Positions 1 through 12,534 of a DNA stretch of 64,000 nucleotides are shown here, in pieces. The translations under genes and the position numbers were made by a program. The notes under the pieces were generated by a model. That model searched no databases. It was not told the DNA's origin and worked only from the letters and a program-made list of their open reading frames with translations. The DNA is from Dryomyza anilis (taxonomy: Eukaryota; Arthropoda; Insecta; Diptera; Dryomyzidae). Within the stretch, counting starts at the first letter, position 1. Each line of letters starts with the position of its first letter. Where the stretch lies: positions 82,144,583 through 82,208,582 of the forward strand of contig OX638130.1 in NCBI GenBank assembly GCA_951804985.1, given 5' to 3'.

Positions 1-1000
1 ATGTGGTTTAGTTGTATATTTACACATTGTTTCCAAAGTTTATAGTTTTTTCGTAATAAAACACAGAAAAACTCCGGACGGTACAATTTCGTACAGAAAT
101 TATCCCAACGATTATTTTTCTAAAAATCCTTTGGCGTGCAATATTTTTTTTAACTATTTCGAAACATTTCACAGACAATTTGCTTTATTTTTATATATTC
201 ATACTTTCTTCCTAAAATTTATAGTTATTTTGTAATAAATCACAAAATAATTCCTGACGTTATGTATGAAAATTCGCACTACTATTTTTTGTTAAAAATA
301 TTTTTATATTTGACAATATTACTAACCATTATTTCGAAATCAAAACTGAAGTATAATCCGAATTTTCAGATGTTTTTTAAGATTTTTATTTCCTTGTTTG
401 GGCGAAAAACTTTTTTTTATACCGGACATGACAGATTTCAATTAGTTGTCAAAAATTGTCTAGAATTACTAGGAAATCGATGTTTACATTTTTGAAAATG
501 CCGAATAAATTTTGCTTTAGAAACAAAGGATTCAACTCTTTAAAAATATTAGTTAGTTAAATGTGATAATAAGGGTGTGTGCGAATTCGACTAAATTGCT
601 GACTAAACTAAATTAGGTCGGTAATGCAGTGTTCGACTTTTCAATTTAGCAAATTTTCGAGCAGACTAAATGGACCTAAATTGGAAGACATCAAACAGAC
701 ATATGATAATCGATTTATTAGAGACTTTAACAATTACCGGTTACCGAATGGCGGTTGAATAAAAACTTCTAAAATTTAGTTTAGTCAGCAATTTAGTCGA
801 ATTCGCACACACCCTAAATGTATCTGTTTGGTTACGTACGTGACAATATGGCACCTTTATACAAAAGTCAAAAATTGTCCCTTATTTTAATTTCAATGCT
901 TATTTGTAAGCTTTAGAAATATTATTTAAGGTTGTCTGAAAAACAATAAATAATATTTTGTATCTGTATTTCTTTCAAAGTATTTAATTTGGTTACTCAA
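1..1000 (+). repeat. Interspersed repeat with 13-base boxes, copy 1 (interrupted by a MITE, continues left)
   Basis: Colinear with 46117-47078 (same strand) and 36448-37510 (opposite strand). Boxes related to TTCCGGACGGGAC occur at about 72, 251, 420 and 830, all degenerate here. Preceding TTCGTAATAAA-CACA-type sequence recurs before two boxes (about 50 and 230), suggesting an internal tandem origin. The copy is cut by the window start and by the MITE at 573-814. No coding sequence was recognised. Confidence 0.8.
573..814. mobile_element. PIF/Harbinger-type MITE, 242 bases
   Basis: Perfect 42-base terminal inverted repeats (573-614 and 773-814) begin GGGTGTGTGCGAATTCGACT. The target duplication is TAA (570-572 and 815-817). 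GGG-starting ends and a 3-base TWA duplication are typical of PIF/Harbinger. It lies in a copy of the 13-base-box repeat. The related copies at about 46.79 and 36.77 kb show the uninterrupted sequence with a single TAA, an empty-site comparison that confirms the boundaries. Confidence 0.92.
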
Positions 1001-1010
1001 AGTACATGAA

Positions 1011-1696
1011 AGATTCCAAATTCATCGTTATTTCTAAGATTTAAGCATTTTTAATTTTTCGGTCGTTGTTGACATTTTTCTGGAAATGCCCATATGGTCA
1101 CACTATGATGTCACTTTGAAACAATATTTGTATTCAGCTTTTTGAACTACCTAGTAATATCTTATGGCGTTTTTGTCCGGTAAATAATATTAGTACTCAT
1201 GGCCCACAAACAATGACGTTGACAAAGACAATTGATGGGCTCCATTGTCAGCTGACACTGAAAACCAACCAAGAGTCAATGCCGAATTTACAGTCAACAC
1301 GAGTGCCGAAAGTGCCGTCTGAAATCCATTGACGGAACGCAGAGCCGTAGGGAACGTGTTCGAATTCCAATACGCAATACAGCGATTGTCGTCTGACGTG
1401 TCGTCTGTGGCTGCTGTCAAAGCAAATTGACAGGCAGTACATCGAACTGATGCGACGATATTACGAAAACATCAATTACGAAGTAGTTTACGTGGAGACA
1501 TTATTTATACAATTTGCAAAAATAATTAAATTGTAAAATTTTTAAATCAAAAAGTTTAAAGGAAAAGCAGTCATTTTGAAATGGAAATAGAGTTGAATTG
1601 AATATTTATTGAATATTGTTTCAAATTGATTTAAAATTAAAATACAATATATTTACTACTTCTGGAAATATATGTATTATTGACTAAAAATACTAT
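1011..1696. other. Spacer with small unique island (1190-1470)
   Basis: 1190-1470 is GC-richer unique DNA with CAAAGACAATTG-type motifs and no recognisable exon. The rest is AT-rich and featureless. Confidence 0.4.
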
Positions 1697-2257
1697 TACA
1701 CTCAAAATAAAATCCGCTTAAAATACAAGAAATCGTTCGTGTATTTTTCATTAATAAATTCATTAATAAAAATATAAAATATTTTGCACTGATTTGATAC
1801 TTTTGACTCAAACAGAACACATTTTAAAACTGTTCGTATTTTATAACTTAAATGCAGTTATTTAACTCAGGGGAATTATGTTTTTACTAATTATTCATAA
1901 AAAAAAACAATTGTTTCGTAAAATTCTACATATAGCCTCACTATTTACGAAAGTTTAGTAATTTATTGGTAAAATGTAAAGCTCATTCGTAAAATAAGCT
2001 ATTCTTTCGTAAAAAAAATTGTAATGGAAAATACTATAATGTAAGTTTCGTAATTTAAACGAAATATTTGTAATATTGTTGTCGTTCTAATTTTACGAAT
2101 ACTGATTCGTAATACATACGATTCGGTCGTAAAAAATATTTTGGAAAAATATAAATTACAAATGTTTTGTGTATTCTACGAATTGTTCGTATTTTACGAA
2201 ATTAAAAATTACGAAAAAAATATTTTGTAAAATGTCCTAGAAATTATTTTGAGTATA
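1697..2257. mobile_element. Inverted-repeat element built from TTCGTAAAATACGAA words
   Basis: Ends TACACTCAAAATAA and TTATTTTGAGTATA are inverted. Inside, TTCGTA/TACGAA words recur at least ten times in both orientations. No open frame. Confidence 0.65.
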
Positions 2258-3240
2258 CGTTATTTTATTTTTAAAGCTAGATCAAATATACCTCCTGAAA
2301 AACGTACGAGAGCATTTCACTATACCAGTCGTAGTGAACATTTTAAAACAATCGCCTTTAGTTTAAGGTCAAATATATAATAGAACTTGTGGTACCAAAA
2401 AATACGTACATATGAAACCACAAAATAATGTTAATTCTTTTTCAAGACTCGTACAGCCTAGGGACCGAATATATCATTCATAACGTTTACAAACTTATTT
2501 TCACCAACCATAAAATTGTTCCGACTTTAGTGATGATCAAACATTTCTTGTTCTCGCATCTTGAATTAATTGCAAGAGATCGTCATTTTATTGCAAGTGC
2601 AAGAACAATACTAATTCTGCAAGAAGTGAGCAAATACAAGAACATAAAGCAACACTCTTACATTATTTGAGTATTTCAATGTGTTTATTATGTTTTTATT
2701 ATAATGAAATTCAAAATAATTGGTAAAAACAAAATATTGTAGGAGAGGAAAAAGAAAGAATCAACAAAGAGTAAATCCCACAAAATTGTTTATGAATGTG
2801 AACATTATAGAATATGTGTACATTTGTTCGAGCGAGAACTTTGATGCTGGTTATAGCTTGTTGTTGCAAAAGGAAGGGATAACACAACTGTTTGTTGTTG
2901 TATTCGCTAGACAAGTAATCGAAGAAAACAAAAGCAAAAGAGCTAGAAGTGTATTGCAAGTGTAAGGGCAAAAACATTGTAATGTGTACCTGTGCAAGAG
3001 CGTGATTACTACTTGTTATTTTGCTCTTGCAAATGATATGAATTAGGGAAGTGACCTAATTCAAAATTGCCCATGTCACCTAACCTTACTTCTTGGTTTT
3101 TCTTATAAACTGAAACCTCTTCACGCATGCAACAATTGATGCAACTACAATATTATCAAACTGTTTTTTATAATTAGAACGTAGAACCGATTTCATTTAT
3201 TCAATGAATTTTCAACAATTACTTGCTGCAATAATTATAA
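2258..3240. other. AT-rich spacer with CTTGCAAGAGC words
   Basis: Between about 2540 and 3030 GCAAGAG and CTCTTGCAA words recur in both orientations, resembling the word-built elements elsewhere, but no terminal repeats were found. Confidence 0.4.
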
Positions 3241-4270
3241 ACCGCCACTCGTCCTACACAATTGCTAGACCATCTTGCCATGTGTCTCATGTTCGGATTC
3301 AAAAGCAATTGAGGACGATGACAATCAACTCAACAGCCTCAAAGTCTTAACATCCTCAAGGCACTGCCGCAGGAAGACAGACAAACAGCCGCCGAAACCG
3401 AAATAAAAAATAGCATAAAATAAAAATACAGAACTAGTGTTGTTTCGGGTATGGTGGCACCCTTCTTAAATTTCCACCCTCCCCCCGAACGCATCGCATA
3501 TTTCCCGATAATTAAACGCACTGCAAGCAGACAACACAGCACAACCAGACAGACCGACATCCATTGGATACAACAAATCGCAGCCATCGCTTCTTTGAAA
3601 TGTATCCGTATCTCAGGAATAACAAATTCGTAGTGCGACGGGTATTTTTAGAAAAGCCTGCAATCGTCACGTGGCTCAATGCCCGACAGGCAGCATTGGC
3701 GCATTGGCTGCGTGCGGATCAGTGCGCGGATCGTTGGATCGTTGCGCGATCAATGTGTGAGATTTCATTGGAAAATTACATACGCGTAATTTTTTGTAAT
3801 CGCCTGTGATTTAAGACGAACATTTCTGTGAGATTTTAAATGCTCGTTTCTTCAGGTTGGCATCTCGAAATGTGCGTTAATTTGTAAGAATTCGAATTTC
3901 GTTGTCAGTTTAATCAGATGGCAGTGCGAGTGACTGATGGGAGCGCGCATCCCAAATTAACATGCTACACACGGTAGCTGCCAGGGCCCAATCCAAATTG
4001 GCTGTCCCCTCGGTTCCCGCACCAGGCTGGTTTTAATTTGAGTTGACAATAAATTTCGAAATACAAAATCGTTGTTGTTCTTGTCGCTGTTGCTGTCACG
4101 AATAATATTTTTCCACATGTTGTCGCTGTGGCATCGCTGAAAATGTCTGGCTGGCTGCCTGCCTGCCTTCCTTTTGTTTTCCGACCGATAATGATGTTGC
4201 TGTTAATTTTGATGCCTGCACATGATGAGTCGCATGTCAGCGTCTAAACTGCGAGTGTGAAGCATACTTT
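3241..4270. other. Unique non-coding island
   Basis: GC-richer, with repeated TGCGCGGATCGTTGGATCG-like palindromes near 3715-3750, TTGTTGTTCTTGTCGCTGTT stretches and GATAA sites. Open frames are short and unconvincing. Candidate regulatory DNA. Confidence 0.4.
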
Positions 4271-4796
4271 ACACATTACAAGTATTTGGATCCCCGTCTA
4301 TTTTGGGATCCGTGTTTCTAATAACTCGCGCTAATTATGACAGATTCCAATTTTGTGCGCTTGCAGGCAGATTAATGAATGGTCGTAAAGCCAACCGAAA
4401 TATAACACGTTTCCAAAGACATTTTGTACAATTTCAGTCACTAATTAATGAGCGAAATGTACCACAAATTTAATACTTTTCTACGCAAAATCATCTATTA
4501 CCAAATAACGCAAAATTAACTTGCATCATGAAAATGTTGATACATTCTCGAACATCCAATCGACTTAAATGATAATAGTGATCTCGCATACATCGTATAT
4601 TTCACGCCAAACCCGACGCTTTTGAACAAAAAAATTACTTTTATAAAAGTTAATTACGTAGAAAAAAGAAATTACCAAGAAATGTTAACATCAAAAAGTT
4701 AAAAGTTAATGAACAAAATAGTAGTGAGGTAGACATAAAGAAAAAAACTGTATTTTATGAGACATAAGAAGTAAGAAGGACAATTTAAACAAAACC
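4271..4796. other. Spacer, nothing recognised
   Basis: Contains a GGATCC...GGGATCC pair (4289-4311). Otherwise AT-rich, with no exon or element identified. Confidence 0.3.
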
Positions 4797-5430
4797 CCGT
4801 AAGGAAAGTTAGGTCACATGGGAAAGTTAAAGTAGGGAAATTGTGATAGTTGGTGTAATGAACCTAGTAAGAGTTATCAAATTAATACTCGGTCTAAGCT
4901 GTGAGGATACCATTTCAAGTGGTGCATAGGTCAGCAGGGTTAACGAATCCTAAAAATATCTACAAACTTTTAATCGCCGAGGAATTTCCTTTTATTTGAT
5001 ACCCATATGTACAAATTAGTATGTGTACCGAATTTCGAGTTTTTTGTTTGGTAACAAATAAGTCAGTTCACGAGAAAACATTACTTTCATATATTTGAGA
5101 ATGAAGTAATATATATTTGACCAAATAATTTCATTTAAACCGGTATAAAATAAAATTCCAGTATTTGAACATAAGTAGTCGGTTCTCAGGTCGCAATGCA
5201 CAGATCAAGCCAATTTTCTTGTTGAAACAGCCTAAATATATAAGTAATCTTTCTTCACCAAGCTCTTCTAGTTTTTCTGTAATCGTGATTTCAACAGAGA
5301 AATAGACAGACGGACATCGCTAAATTGACTCAGGAGGGCATGCTGATCAAGAATATATATTCATTTCCAAATGGCATACTAAACTGAATATACCCTTTGA
5401 CTCTTAGTGTAGGGAATAAAAAAGGCTTTT
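4797..5430 (+). mobile_element. mini-me-like element, copy A
   Basis: Begins with AAGTTAGGTCACATGGGAAA and CTCGGTCTAAGC, passes GGTTAACGAATCC, and reaches AGACAGACGGACATCG, GACTCAGGAGG and TGATCAAGAATATATATTC near its end. This order and the GACA/GTCY tract next to a conserved core and a TA-rich stretch are hallmarks of the mini-me/DINE-like repeats of flies. It has no coding capacity. Confidence 0.7.
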
Positions 5431-6032
5431 ACATGTGTAAAGTATATTTCCCAATGGGAAATATTCCAACCTAGTTCGATCGGTAACCAATGTTTTCCTT
5501 AATACTTTGTCTACAAACATCGAATTAGTTCATTTGTGATTTAGCAGTAATATGCATACATGACTAGTTCCATTTCCCACTTACGTAGTAATGCGGAAAT
5601 GGAGCCACCCTCACTTACCCTCAGATTACTAAGTAATGAAACAGGTACATTATTTGTATTTATGTAATGTGAATAGATTTTAAAATAATAAAACTATATA
5701 CACTAAAATTTTAAAAATTATTCAAAAGAAAATATACTGAAAACGAATGAATTTCTTGTACTATTTATTCAATTAATGATGGGTGAAGTATAATAAATGT
5801 AACTCGTATTGTTAATTAAGTTTGGTTTCAGGATAATAACTTCAAATTACACGTATCAAACCATAAAAATCAAATTGTGAACAATTAATTTAACATTTTC
5901 TGAATTAATGTGTGTACCTATATTAATAATTTGATTAAAATGTGAATAAATATTTTATTGTTATATTTAAATTGTCTTAATTAAGACATAACTTAAAAGT
6001 CATCAATTACGTAGTAAAAAAAATGTACATTA
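5431..6032. other. AT-rich left flank of the RTE insertion
   Basis: ATATTTCCCAATGGGAAATAT palindrome-like sequence at 5448 and ATTACGTAGTAAT-like words (5580-5640, 6005) related to the 44-base array. No coding sequence. Confidence 0.5.
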
Positions 6033-7775
6033 CCTCATTACTTACTTACTTACTTAAATGGCCCTTACAACCGTGGGTCGGTTTTGGCCGCTGAGATGAA
6101 GCCGCGCCAGTCGGATCTGCTGACGCCAGTTAGAAATACCAAGCGTTGCCAGGTTGTCCTCAACTTGGTCTTTCCAACGCAGATTTGGACGCCCTCTTCT
6201 ACGCTGTCCACCTTCGAGTTTCGATTCAAGCACCTTCTTGGCTGGAGTGTTTTCATCCATTCGTTCGACATGACCTAGCCAGCGAAGCCGCTGGATCTTG
6301 ATGCGCTTGACTATGTCAATGTCGTCGAATAACTCATACAGCTCGTGGTTCATCCTGATTCGATACTCGTTAGCAAAGCAGATAGGGCCAAAGATTTTAC
6401 GGAGAATCTTTCTCTCGAACGCTCCCAGTACTCTCTCATCGGTGGTGGCCAGCGTCCATGTTTCTGCACCATAAAGTAGGACGGGCATGATGAGTGACTT
6501 GTAGAGCGTTATTTTTGTCCGGCGAGAGAGGGCTTTGCTTCTCAATTGCCTACTGAGCCCAAAGTAGCACCTGTTGGCAAGAGTTATTCTCCGTTTTATC
6601 TCCAGGCTGACGTCGTTGTTGCTGTTTACGCTGGATCCCAGATAGACGAAGTCCTTCACAATGTCGAACTTGTGGGTGTCAAAATCAGCCTTTTGTCCAA
6701 GACGCACGGACTCTTTTTTGCTTGTTGACACAAGGAACTTCGTCTTGTCCTCGTTCACCGCTAGACCCATTCGACGCGACTCTTTCTCCAATCTGGAGAA
6801 TGCTGCGCTGACTGCTCATGTGCTCTTGCCAATGATATCAATATCGTCGGCATATGCGAGCAGTATGATACTTTTGTTGAGGATAGTGCCGCTTTGACGC
6901 AGTTCGGCAGCTCGAACTATTTTCTCCATCAATAAGTTAAAAAAGTCGCACGATAGGGAGTCACCCTGTCTGAAACCTCGTTCGGTATGAAATGGATCGG
7001 AGAGGTCTTTTCCTATTCTCACTGAGCAACGTGTGTTGCTCAGGGTCATCCTGCAAAGCCTTATAAGTTTCGCAGGTATACCGAACTCAGACATTGCGGC
7101 GTATAATCGTTCCCTTATTGGAGTGTCGAAGGCGGCTTTGTAGTCGACTAATAGGTGGTAAGTGTCGATCTGTTTTTCTAGGGTCTTTTCCTGGATTAGG
7201 CGCAATGTGAAAATCTGGTCTATGGTGTACTTTCCAGGTCTGAAGCCGCACTGATAAGGTCCAATCAGTCTGTTGACGATGGGCTTCAGTCTTTCACATA
7301 ATACGCTCGATAGAACCTTGTATGCGATATTGAGTAGGCTGATCCCACGGTAGTTGGCGCAGATAGTTGGATCCCCTTTCTTAAGGATTGGGCAGAGTAC
7401 ACTGAGGTTCCAGTCACTTGGCATGCTTTCATCCGACCATATTCTGCTTACGAGCTCGTGCATGCTCTCTATTAGCTCTTCGCCTCCGGTCTTAAACAAT
7501 TCAGTAGGCAGGCCATCAGCACCTGCGGCTTTGTTGTTTTTCAGCCGAGCAATGGCTGTTCTGACCTCGTCATGGTCGGGTGGCGGAATCTCAACGTCGT
7601 CATCAAGTACTGGGGTTGCCGGGCTTGCTTCTCTATCGGTGGAATTGAGGTCATCATCACCGGTCAGAAGTTTAGAGAAGTGATCCCTCCATATTTTCAG
7701 TGTGCTCTGGATATCTGTCACTAGATTTCCGTTCTCATCTTTACAGGAAGAGGCTCCGGATTCCTCCTCATTACT
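6033..7775 (-). mobile_element. 5'-truncated RTE-clade LINE insertion with 10-base target duplication
   Basis: The element body is 6043-7765 (minus strand). It is bounded by the duplication CCTCATTACT at 6033-6042 and 7766-7775. The 3' end carries the short AAGT-type tandem tail expected of RTE elements. It is 5' truncated: the endonuclease is missing and the sequence starts just before the reverse transcriptase. It inserted into a 44-base tandem array. The clean duplication, and only one inactivating change found in the coding frame, point to a fairly recent insertion. Confidence 0.88.
6054..7765 (-). pseudogene. RTE LINE reverse transcriptase, 5' truncated with one in-frame stop
   Basis: Two open stretches (7765-6819 and 6815-6054) are one frame interrupted by a single TGA at 6816-6818. 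The related copy at 21.5 kb has CGT just before its own stop here, so a CGA to TGA change is plausible. Reverse transcriptase landmarks in order are LKNNKAAGADGLPTELFK, ILKKGDPTICANYRGISLLN, the catalytic-aspartate region LLVDYKAAFD, GFRQGDSLS and the active-site box AYADDIDIIGKS. The C-terminal part has VYLGSSV, LLYGAETWTL and LRWLGHVERMDE, typical of RTE-type proteins from arthropods and nematodes. The N-terminal endonuclease is absent. It was the replication enzyme of the LINE and is not expected to be functional here. Confidence 0.9.
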
Positions 7776-8030
7776 ACTGCGTACAAAATAATGTAGATAT
7801 GGAATCACACCTCATTACTACTGCGTACAAAGTAATGCACATATGGAAGCACTCCTCATTACTACGACGTACAAAATAATGTTTAAACAAAACCATCCCA
7901 TATTACTACTGCACACAAAGTAATGTATGCATGGACCATCCCTCATTACTACTGCTTACTAAAATAATAAAGCGACCAAAATTCATTACGATTGCGTGAA
8001 AAGTAATGCAGAATGTTTGATTACGAAATA
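7766..8030. repeat. Tandem array of about six 44-base units
   Basis: Units begin (CTCATTACTACTGC core) at about 7767, 7811, 7855, 7899, 7942 and 7983, so the period is 44, 44, 44, 43 and 41 bases. Each unit pairs ATTACTACTGCGTAC with a nearby AGTAATG, an imperfect palindrome. Identity falls towards the right end. Related ATTACGTAGTAAT-like sequence lies left of the RTE insertion (5570-6040), so the array or its parent element was split by that insertion. Confidence 0.8.
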
Positions 8031-8740
8031 ATTATATATGGTTGACCTCAAATTACGATACTTCTAAATAGTAATCTATATATATTACTTTGTATGCGGT
8101 GTGTAATGGGTGATCACTGCTACTTAGCATTACTTCGTAATCTACAGTGAATGCCTACTTACCCAGGCCATGTCTGTGTAAAAGTAAACAATTTGAAATC
8201 GGTATATTTAAATAGGTATATCACATACCACCTTTTTATTTATTTTCATGGATCTTGCAGACCCACAAAATGGCCGTTTCTTACTCGGAGTAGTCCGTTG
8301 AACACTATTCGAAATTATTCTAGGGCCTTGATCAGAAACTGATTTATCGAAGCCATATCCCGACCAGTTACATGACCAATATGATGAGACCACAATCACG
8401 TCAACCCTAATAGGGTAAATTTCTACTAGGTAATGTGGTGCATAGGCCTCAGTGCTTAGGAATCAGTCATAACAGTCCTAACGTAGTCCTATTCGATATA
8501 TAAATGAATAAGCCTTCTCTACATCTTGACAGGAGTTCGCCATTAGTACATTTCACAGGTATACATATTTATTTTTGAGATTATTTTAAATTTATTGACC
8601 GACTAATGGAGGAAAGCTCGATTGCTTCTTATGCTAAATCCGCCCTGATAAACAGTGCAGCATAATATTCAATTTACATTGAATTCAAATTGTATGCTTG
8701 AAATAAGATAAATGAAGAACCTAAAATTATGATTTTTTTT
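8031..8740. other. Spacer with ACCCTAATAGGGTAAAT motif
   Basis: A block at 8270-8430 (GATCAGAAACTGAT, ACCCTAATAGGGTAAA) has a faint relative at 50770-50880. No exon recognised. Confidence 0.3.
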
Positions 8741-9900
8741 ATAAAAATTGACCTTACCATTGCTAAGTATTGGCTACAGCCGCTTGTTGCACGGTACTGG
8801 GGAAACTGCCGGAGCTGGTCATGCGTAACACGCAACTGCAACAGATTGTTCTGTTGTTTTAGCTGTAACAACATACAACATACAAGCAACAACAGCAGGC
8901 AGATGCAATTAATGACTGTAAATGATTTTATGGCATTCGAATTGTCTTGGAGTGCGGCGCACAGGGTGAAGCCGGCAATTTAAAACTAATTGCAGCAGCG
9001 ACGGCATCAACTGCAACACCAAGAGCAGCAGCAATGTTGCTACTGCTGTCGTTCTTCTACTTCTTCTTCTTCTTTAGTATCAAGTGTGGAATTTTTATAT
9101 GGCGTTTGACGCGTGTTCGTGTTTATTTTCCATTGAAATCTGTCTACCTTGGTATCGTTCGTTGTTTCGTTGTTGCGTTGTGGCTCAACTAGATTTGCGC
9201 TGATTCCTCCATTCTTCATGGCGCGCGTTGATGCGCTGTCACTGGAGGATTTCATTCTCATCATCATCATTATCATCCGCATCATCGCTTGTATCCAAGT
9301 GTGCCGTCGGATTGCGTCCCGTCATGAGCGGCACATCCGTCAGCTACGTTATTGTTGTAGATGACGAAGGTGGCTGCTGCTGTTTCTGCTGCTGTCTCGC
9401 AAGTGGGAGCAAAACATTTTATGACAGCTCCAAGCAGTTTCCCAAGCGCATAAAGCGATGAACAACAATTTTATGTCGCATGTTTGTCGTCGTCATTAGA
9501 AGGCGCTCGCGTAATAAAACTTTTGACGCACGCAGCTTGCTCTCCTGTTGTTGTTGTTGTTGGCTGTGCGTTGCCGGTGATGCGGTTGCGGCAGGTGGAA
9601 CTCATCCTCTACCTCCTACTCCTCTTCATCCATACGACATTCGTCTTCGCCGCTGCTGCCTTTAATTATATGTCATATGTCAATTGAAATTGTTTTTGTT
9701 CTTGTTGCTGTTGTTTTAATTTTTATTTTTATTTTCCTTGCGGCTTCATTCGTGGTTTCGTCTGAGTGTTTGTCACGCGCGCAAGTGTCACTTTTTATGA
9801 CAATGTTTCACTCGGAAATTTGTTGTTTTATTATTTTTAAACAATTCATTACTTTGTGTGTCTGTGTGTTCCCATAATTAATTACATGCGTTTAAATGAA
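8741..9900. other. Unique island with CAA/CAG/CTT-rich low complexity
   Basis: AACAACATACAA, GCAGCAGCGACG, (CTT)n near 9059-9073, (ATC)n near 9253-9285 and TGTTGTTGTTGTT near 9544. Several overlapping open frames reflect composition only. Typical of fly non-coding or UTR DNA. Confidence 0.4.
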
Positions 9901-10265
9901 CGTTAAATTTTACGTGGAAATTAAGACAGAAGTCATTAATCGAAATTAATTTTATAATAAAACAAAAACTCCTCTAGGCGAAAATCTTTATGGGACATCT
10001 GTAGTGCTGGATAAGAAGCAAAACTATTATGGTTTCTAAATTCTTATGCTTATTTTAACCAACAAATTTTCGTACTAATATTCAAAAATAAAACTATTAA
10101 ATTTTAATGTCATTCGTATATTACATATGGCTCATTCCATTAAAAACAACCATATAATAAATACAAAATCAAAATAATTTGTAAAATAATCGTATATCTG
10201 AAATTTACCAACTGTTCTGGTTCTACATCTTTAAGTTTTGAGCTTAGACATAGCCCAACAATGAT
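9901..10265. other. AT-rich spacer, nothing recognised
   Basis: No exon or element boundary found. Confidence 0.3.
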
Positions 10266-11030
10266 TTTGAGTCTTTTAAGACTCCTAAATGTGTTCATAT
10301 ATGAGCACTTAAAAGTGCCCAAAAAGGCTCCCCCCCCCCTGTGTATAGGGCCCCATTTGATGAGCCCAAAAACCCTCATATTTGTGAGAGAGCCCAAAAA
10401 GGCTCCCGAACCCCGGTTAGTTAGCCCCATTTTATGAGCCCAAAAATCCTCTTACATGTGAGACTTTTAATACTCCTAAAACATTCATATTTGAGCACCA
10501 AAAAGAGTCCAAAAAGGCTCCCGACTTCTGGGTAGAGGGCGAGATTTTATGAGCCTAAAAACACTCATATTTATGAATCTTTTATTACTTCTAAAATAGT
10601 ACTAAAAATAATACTAAAAAGAGCCCCAAAAGGCTACAGAAACTTTGGGTAGTGTACACGCTTTTAAGAGCCGGAAAATCCGCATATTTTTGATCATTTT
10701 AAATATTCTTAAAACATTCACATTTTGATAATTTGTAGACAACACAATTACTTCATTTTTAGAGCTTTGTCTCTTCAGAAATATGGAATGTGTCTTAAAT
10801 GAATCAAACATGGTACATGTTTATCTTAGTATGTGATAAATTGCGTCCATTTCTAGTAAATCCATGAAATATATAGGTTTGTCTGTTAAACTTACAATAA
10901 TAAAATGAGACTCTAAAAAAACATTCTAAAATATAGAACATTTATGAGTCTATTTTCTGAGCGCTCAAAAATAATTTAATATTTGCTTTTATTAGGAGTC
11001 TAATTTATGAGGGCTCCTAAAAAAGAAAAA
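10266..11030. repeat. Array of about 115-base units with GAGGGCTCCTAAAA words
   Basis: AAAAGGCTC(C) recurs at 10321, 10396, 10511 and 10627, each followed by TTTTATGAGCC(C/T)AAAA and a CTCATATTT block. Inverted forms (TTATGAGGGCTCCTAAAA, GAGTCT) occur to 11030. Related sequence lies at 50985-51200. Confidence 0.7.
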
Positions 11031-12480
11031 TAAAATCGGTACTAAATCAAAAATTATTCTTCTATGAAATTTTACAAAATACGATAGGAAAATGTGTTGC
11101 TATATTTTCTGAACCCAAAATGATTATAGGACAGTGCAATTCGAAAATCGAAATTGGCAGAACGTATAGCATTTTCAGAGGCAGCCAAGCCCCTTCATCA
11201 ACGATATTTCTCTAAAGATTATACATTGAACTCCGGGTACTGCGTTAACAATTAAGTGTTTTTATTTTAAGACCTCTGTTGATAATTTCAAGATATTGTC
11301 TTAGCGTGCTCAAAATACAGTTGTTTTATTTGGTGGTACAAGACAATCCAATCCAATCCAATTTTTACCGACTGAGCCTTGAGTAAGTCAAGGCAATACC
11401 CTGAATTTATTCCCTGCCGTGAAATCTAAACTAGTAGCATAAATATGTGGTATTTATATGTTTCTAGATCGGTAACTAGTTAAAGTGGATGCAGAGAAAA
11501 ACCAGTAGCTCGTTTCTGTATTTGTTTTCGATCGCAGTTGTCGACTACTATTTTCGATATGACGTCATAATTACGTCATTTTCATTTATAATGTTTCTGT
11601 AAAATATTGAACGATTTACTTGGTTTGAATCAATTCATTTTGACATGTTCCAATTTCACTTTAGTAGGAATTTACTCACATCACTGTTTCTACAAATAAA
11701 TCGAATCGTTTTGAAACGATTTCTTTTGACTTGGTCAAAAGCTACTTTAAAATGACTCGACTTTAAAATGACTCGACATTTTTTTTGTATTTTCGTAAAC
11801 TAAAGCGCAGAGACAGATACATAGACATATACAGTTGATGCAGCAAACTCAGAAGTGTGGGTAAGGGATAGTTCACATTCAAATTTATTAGAAAAGAATA
11901 CTGTGTTGTTTGAGAGACAGTTGCAAGTGAATTGAATGCCATGGGAGGTCCAACTTACTCCCGTTTTCATTAATGTCGAGACTTCTGCTATATGTCATTT
12001 GCAGCATCTTTCGTGTGCCGAAATAACTCCATAAATCGCGAATAGAAAATATGCAATGGGTCCGACAAGTCCCTTAACCGACGCCACTTAAAACGCAACA
12101 TATTGAATACGAAGTCAACTGTGTATTGTTTTATACATAACTTTTATAAAATTTGTTTAAAATATTTTGTAAATAAATATAAAAACAGATGACAGTTTTT
12201 TCAATTTCACATGTTTCCTTACGATTTTTATGCCAGTTTCAAATCAGACCGGATTTAAACGATTACTTCGTACAGAAACAACATTTATCGCACAATCGAC
12301 CATAAAGGAACGAAACGGCGTGACGTCACAGAAATCGACAATTTGTCGAATGAGTTACAGAAACAAGCTACAGTTCAAAAATTGTTTCGAAGAGCAACGT
12401 GCCAAAATTGTCAAAAACAAAATAAATTTTGAAACACAAAATATATTTCATTTATTAATTTTGTAGGAAACATCTTTTTT
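11031..12480. other. Spacer with loose inverted pair (about 11500 and 12370)
   Basis: GTAGCTCGTTTCTGTA near 11504 is mirrored by TACAGAAACAAGCTAC near 12355, with nearby TGTCGAC/GTCGA and GACGTCA words on both sides and a 17-base duplication (TTTAAAATGACTCGAC) at 11745-11782. This may be another decayed inverted-repeat element of about 0.9 kb. Confidence 0.4.
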
Positions 12481-12534
12481 TTAATTTTGTGGTGGGTTCG
12501 ATCGGGTGATTTGTTTTATTTCTTTCCGCCATGA

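Noticed and set aside
7766..8030. A CRISPR-like array
   Set aside because: Units are contiguous tandem repeats without spacers, in a eukaryotic repeat region.
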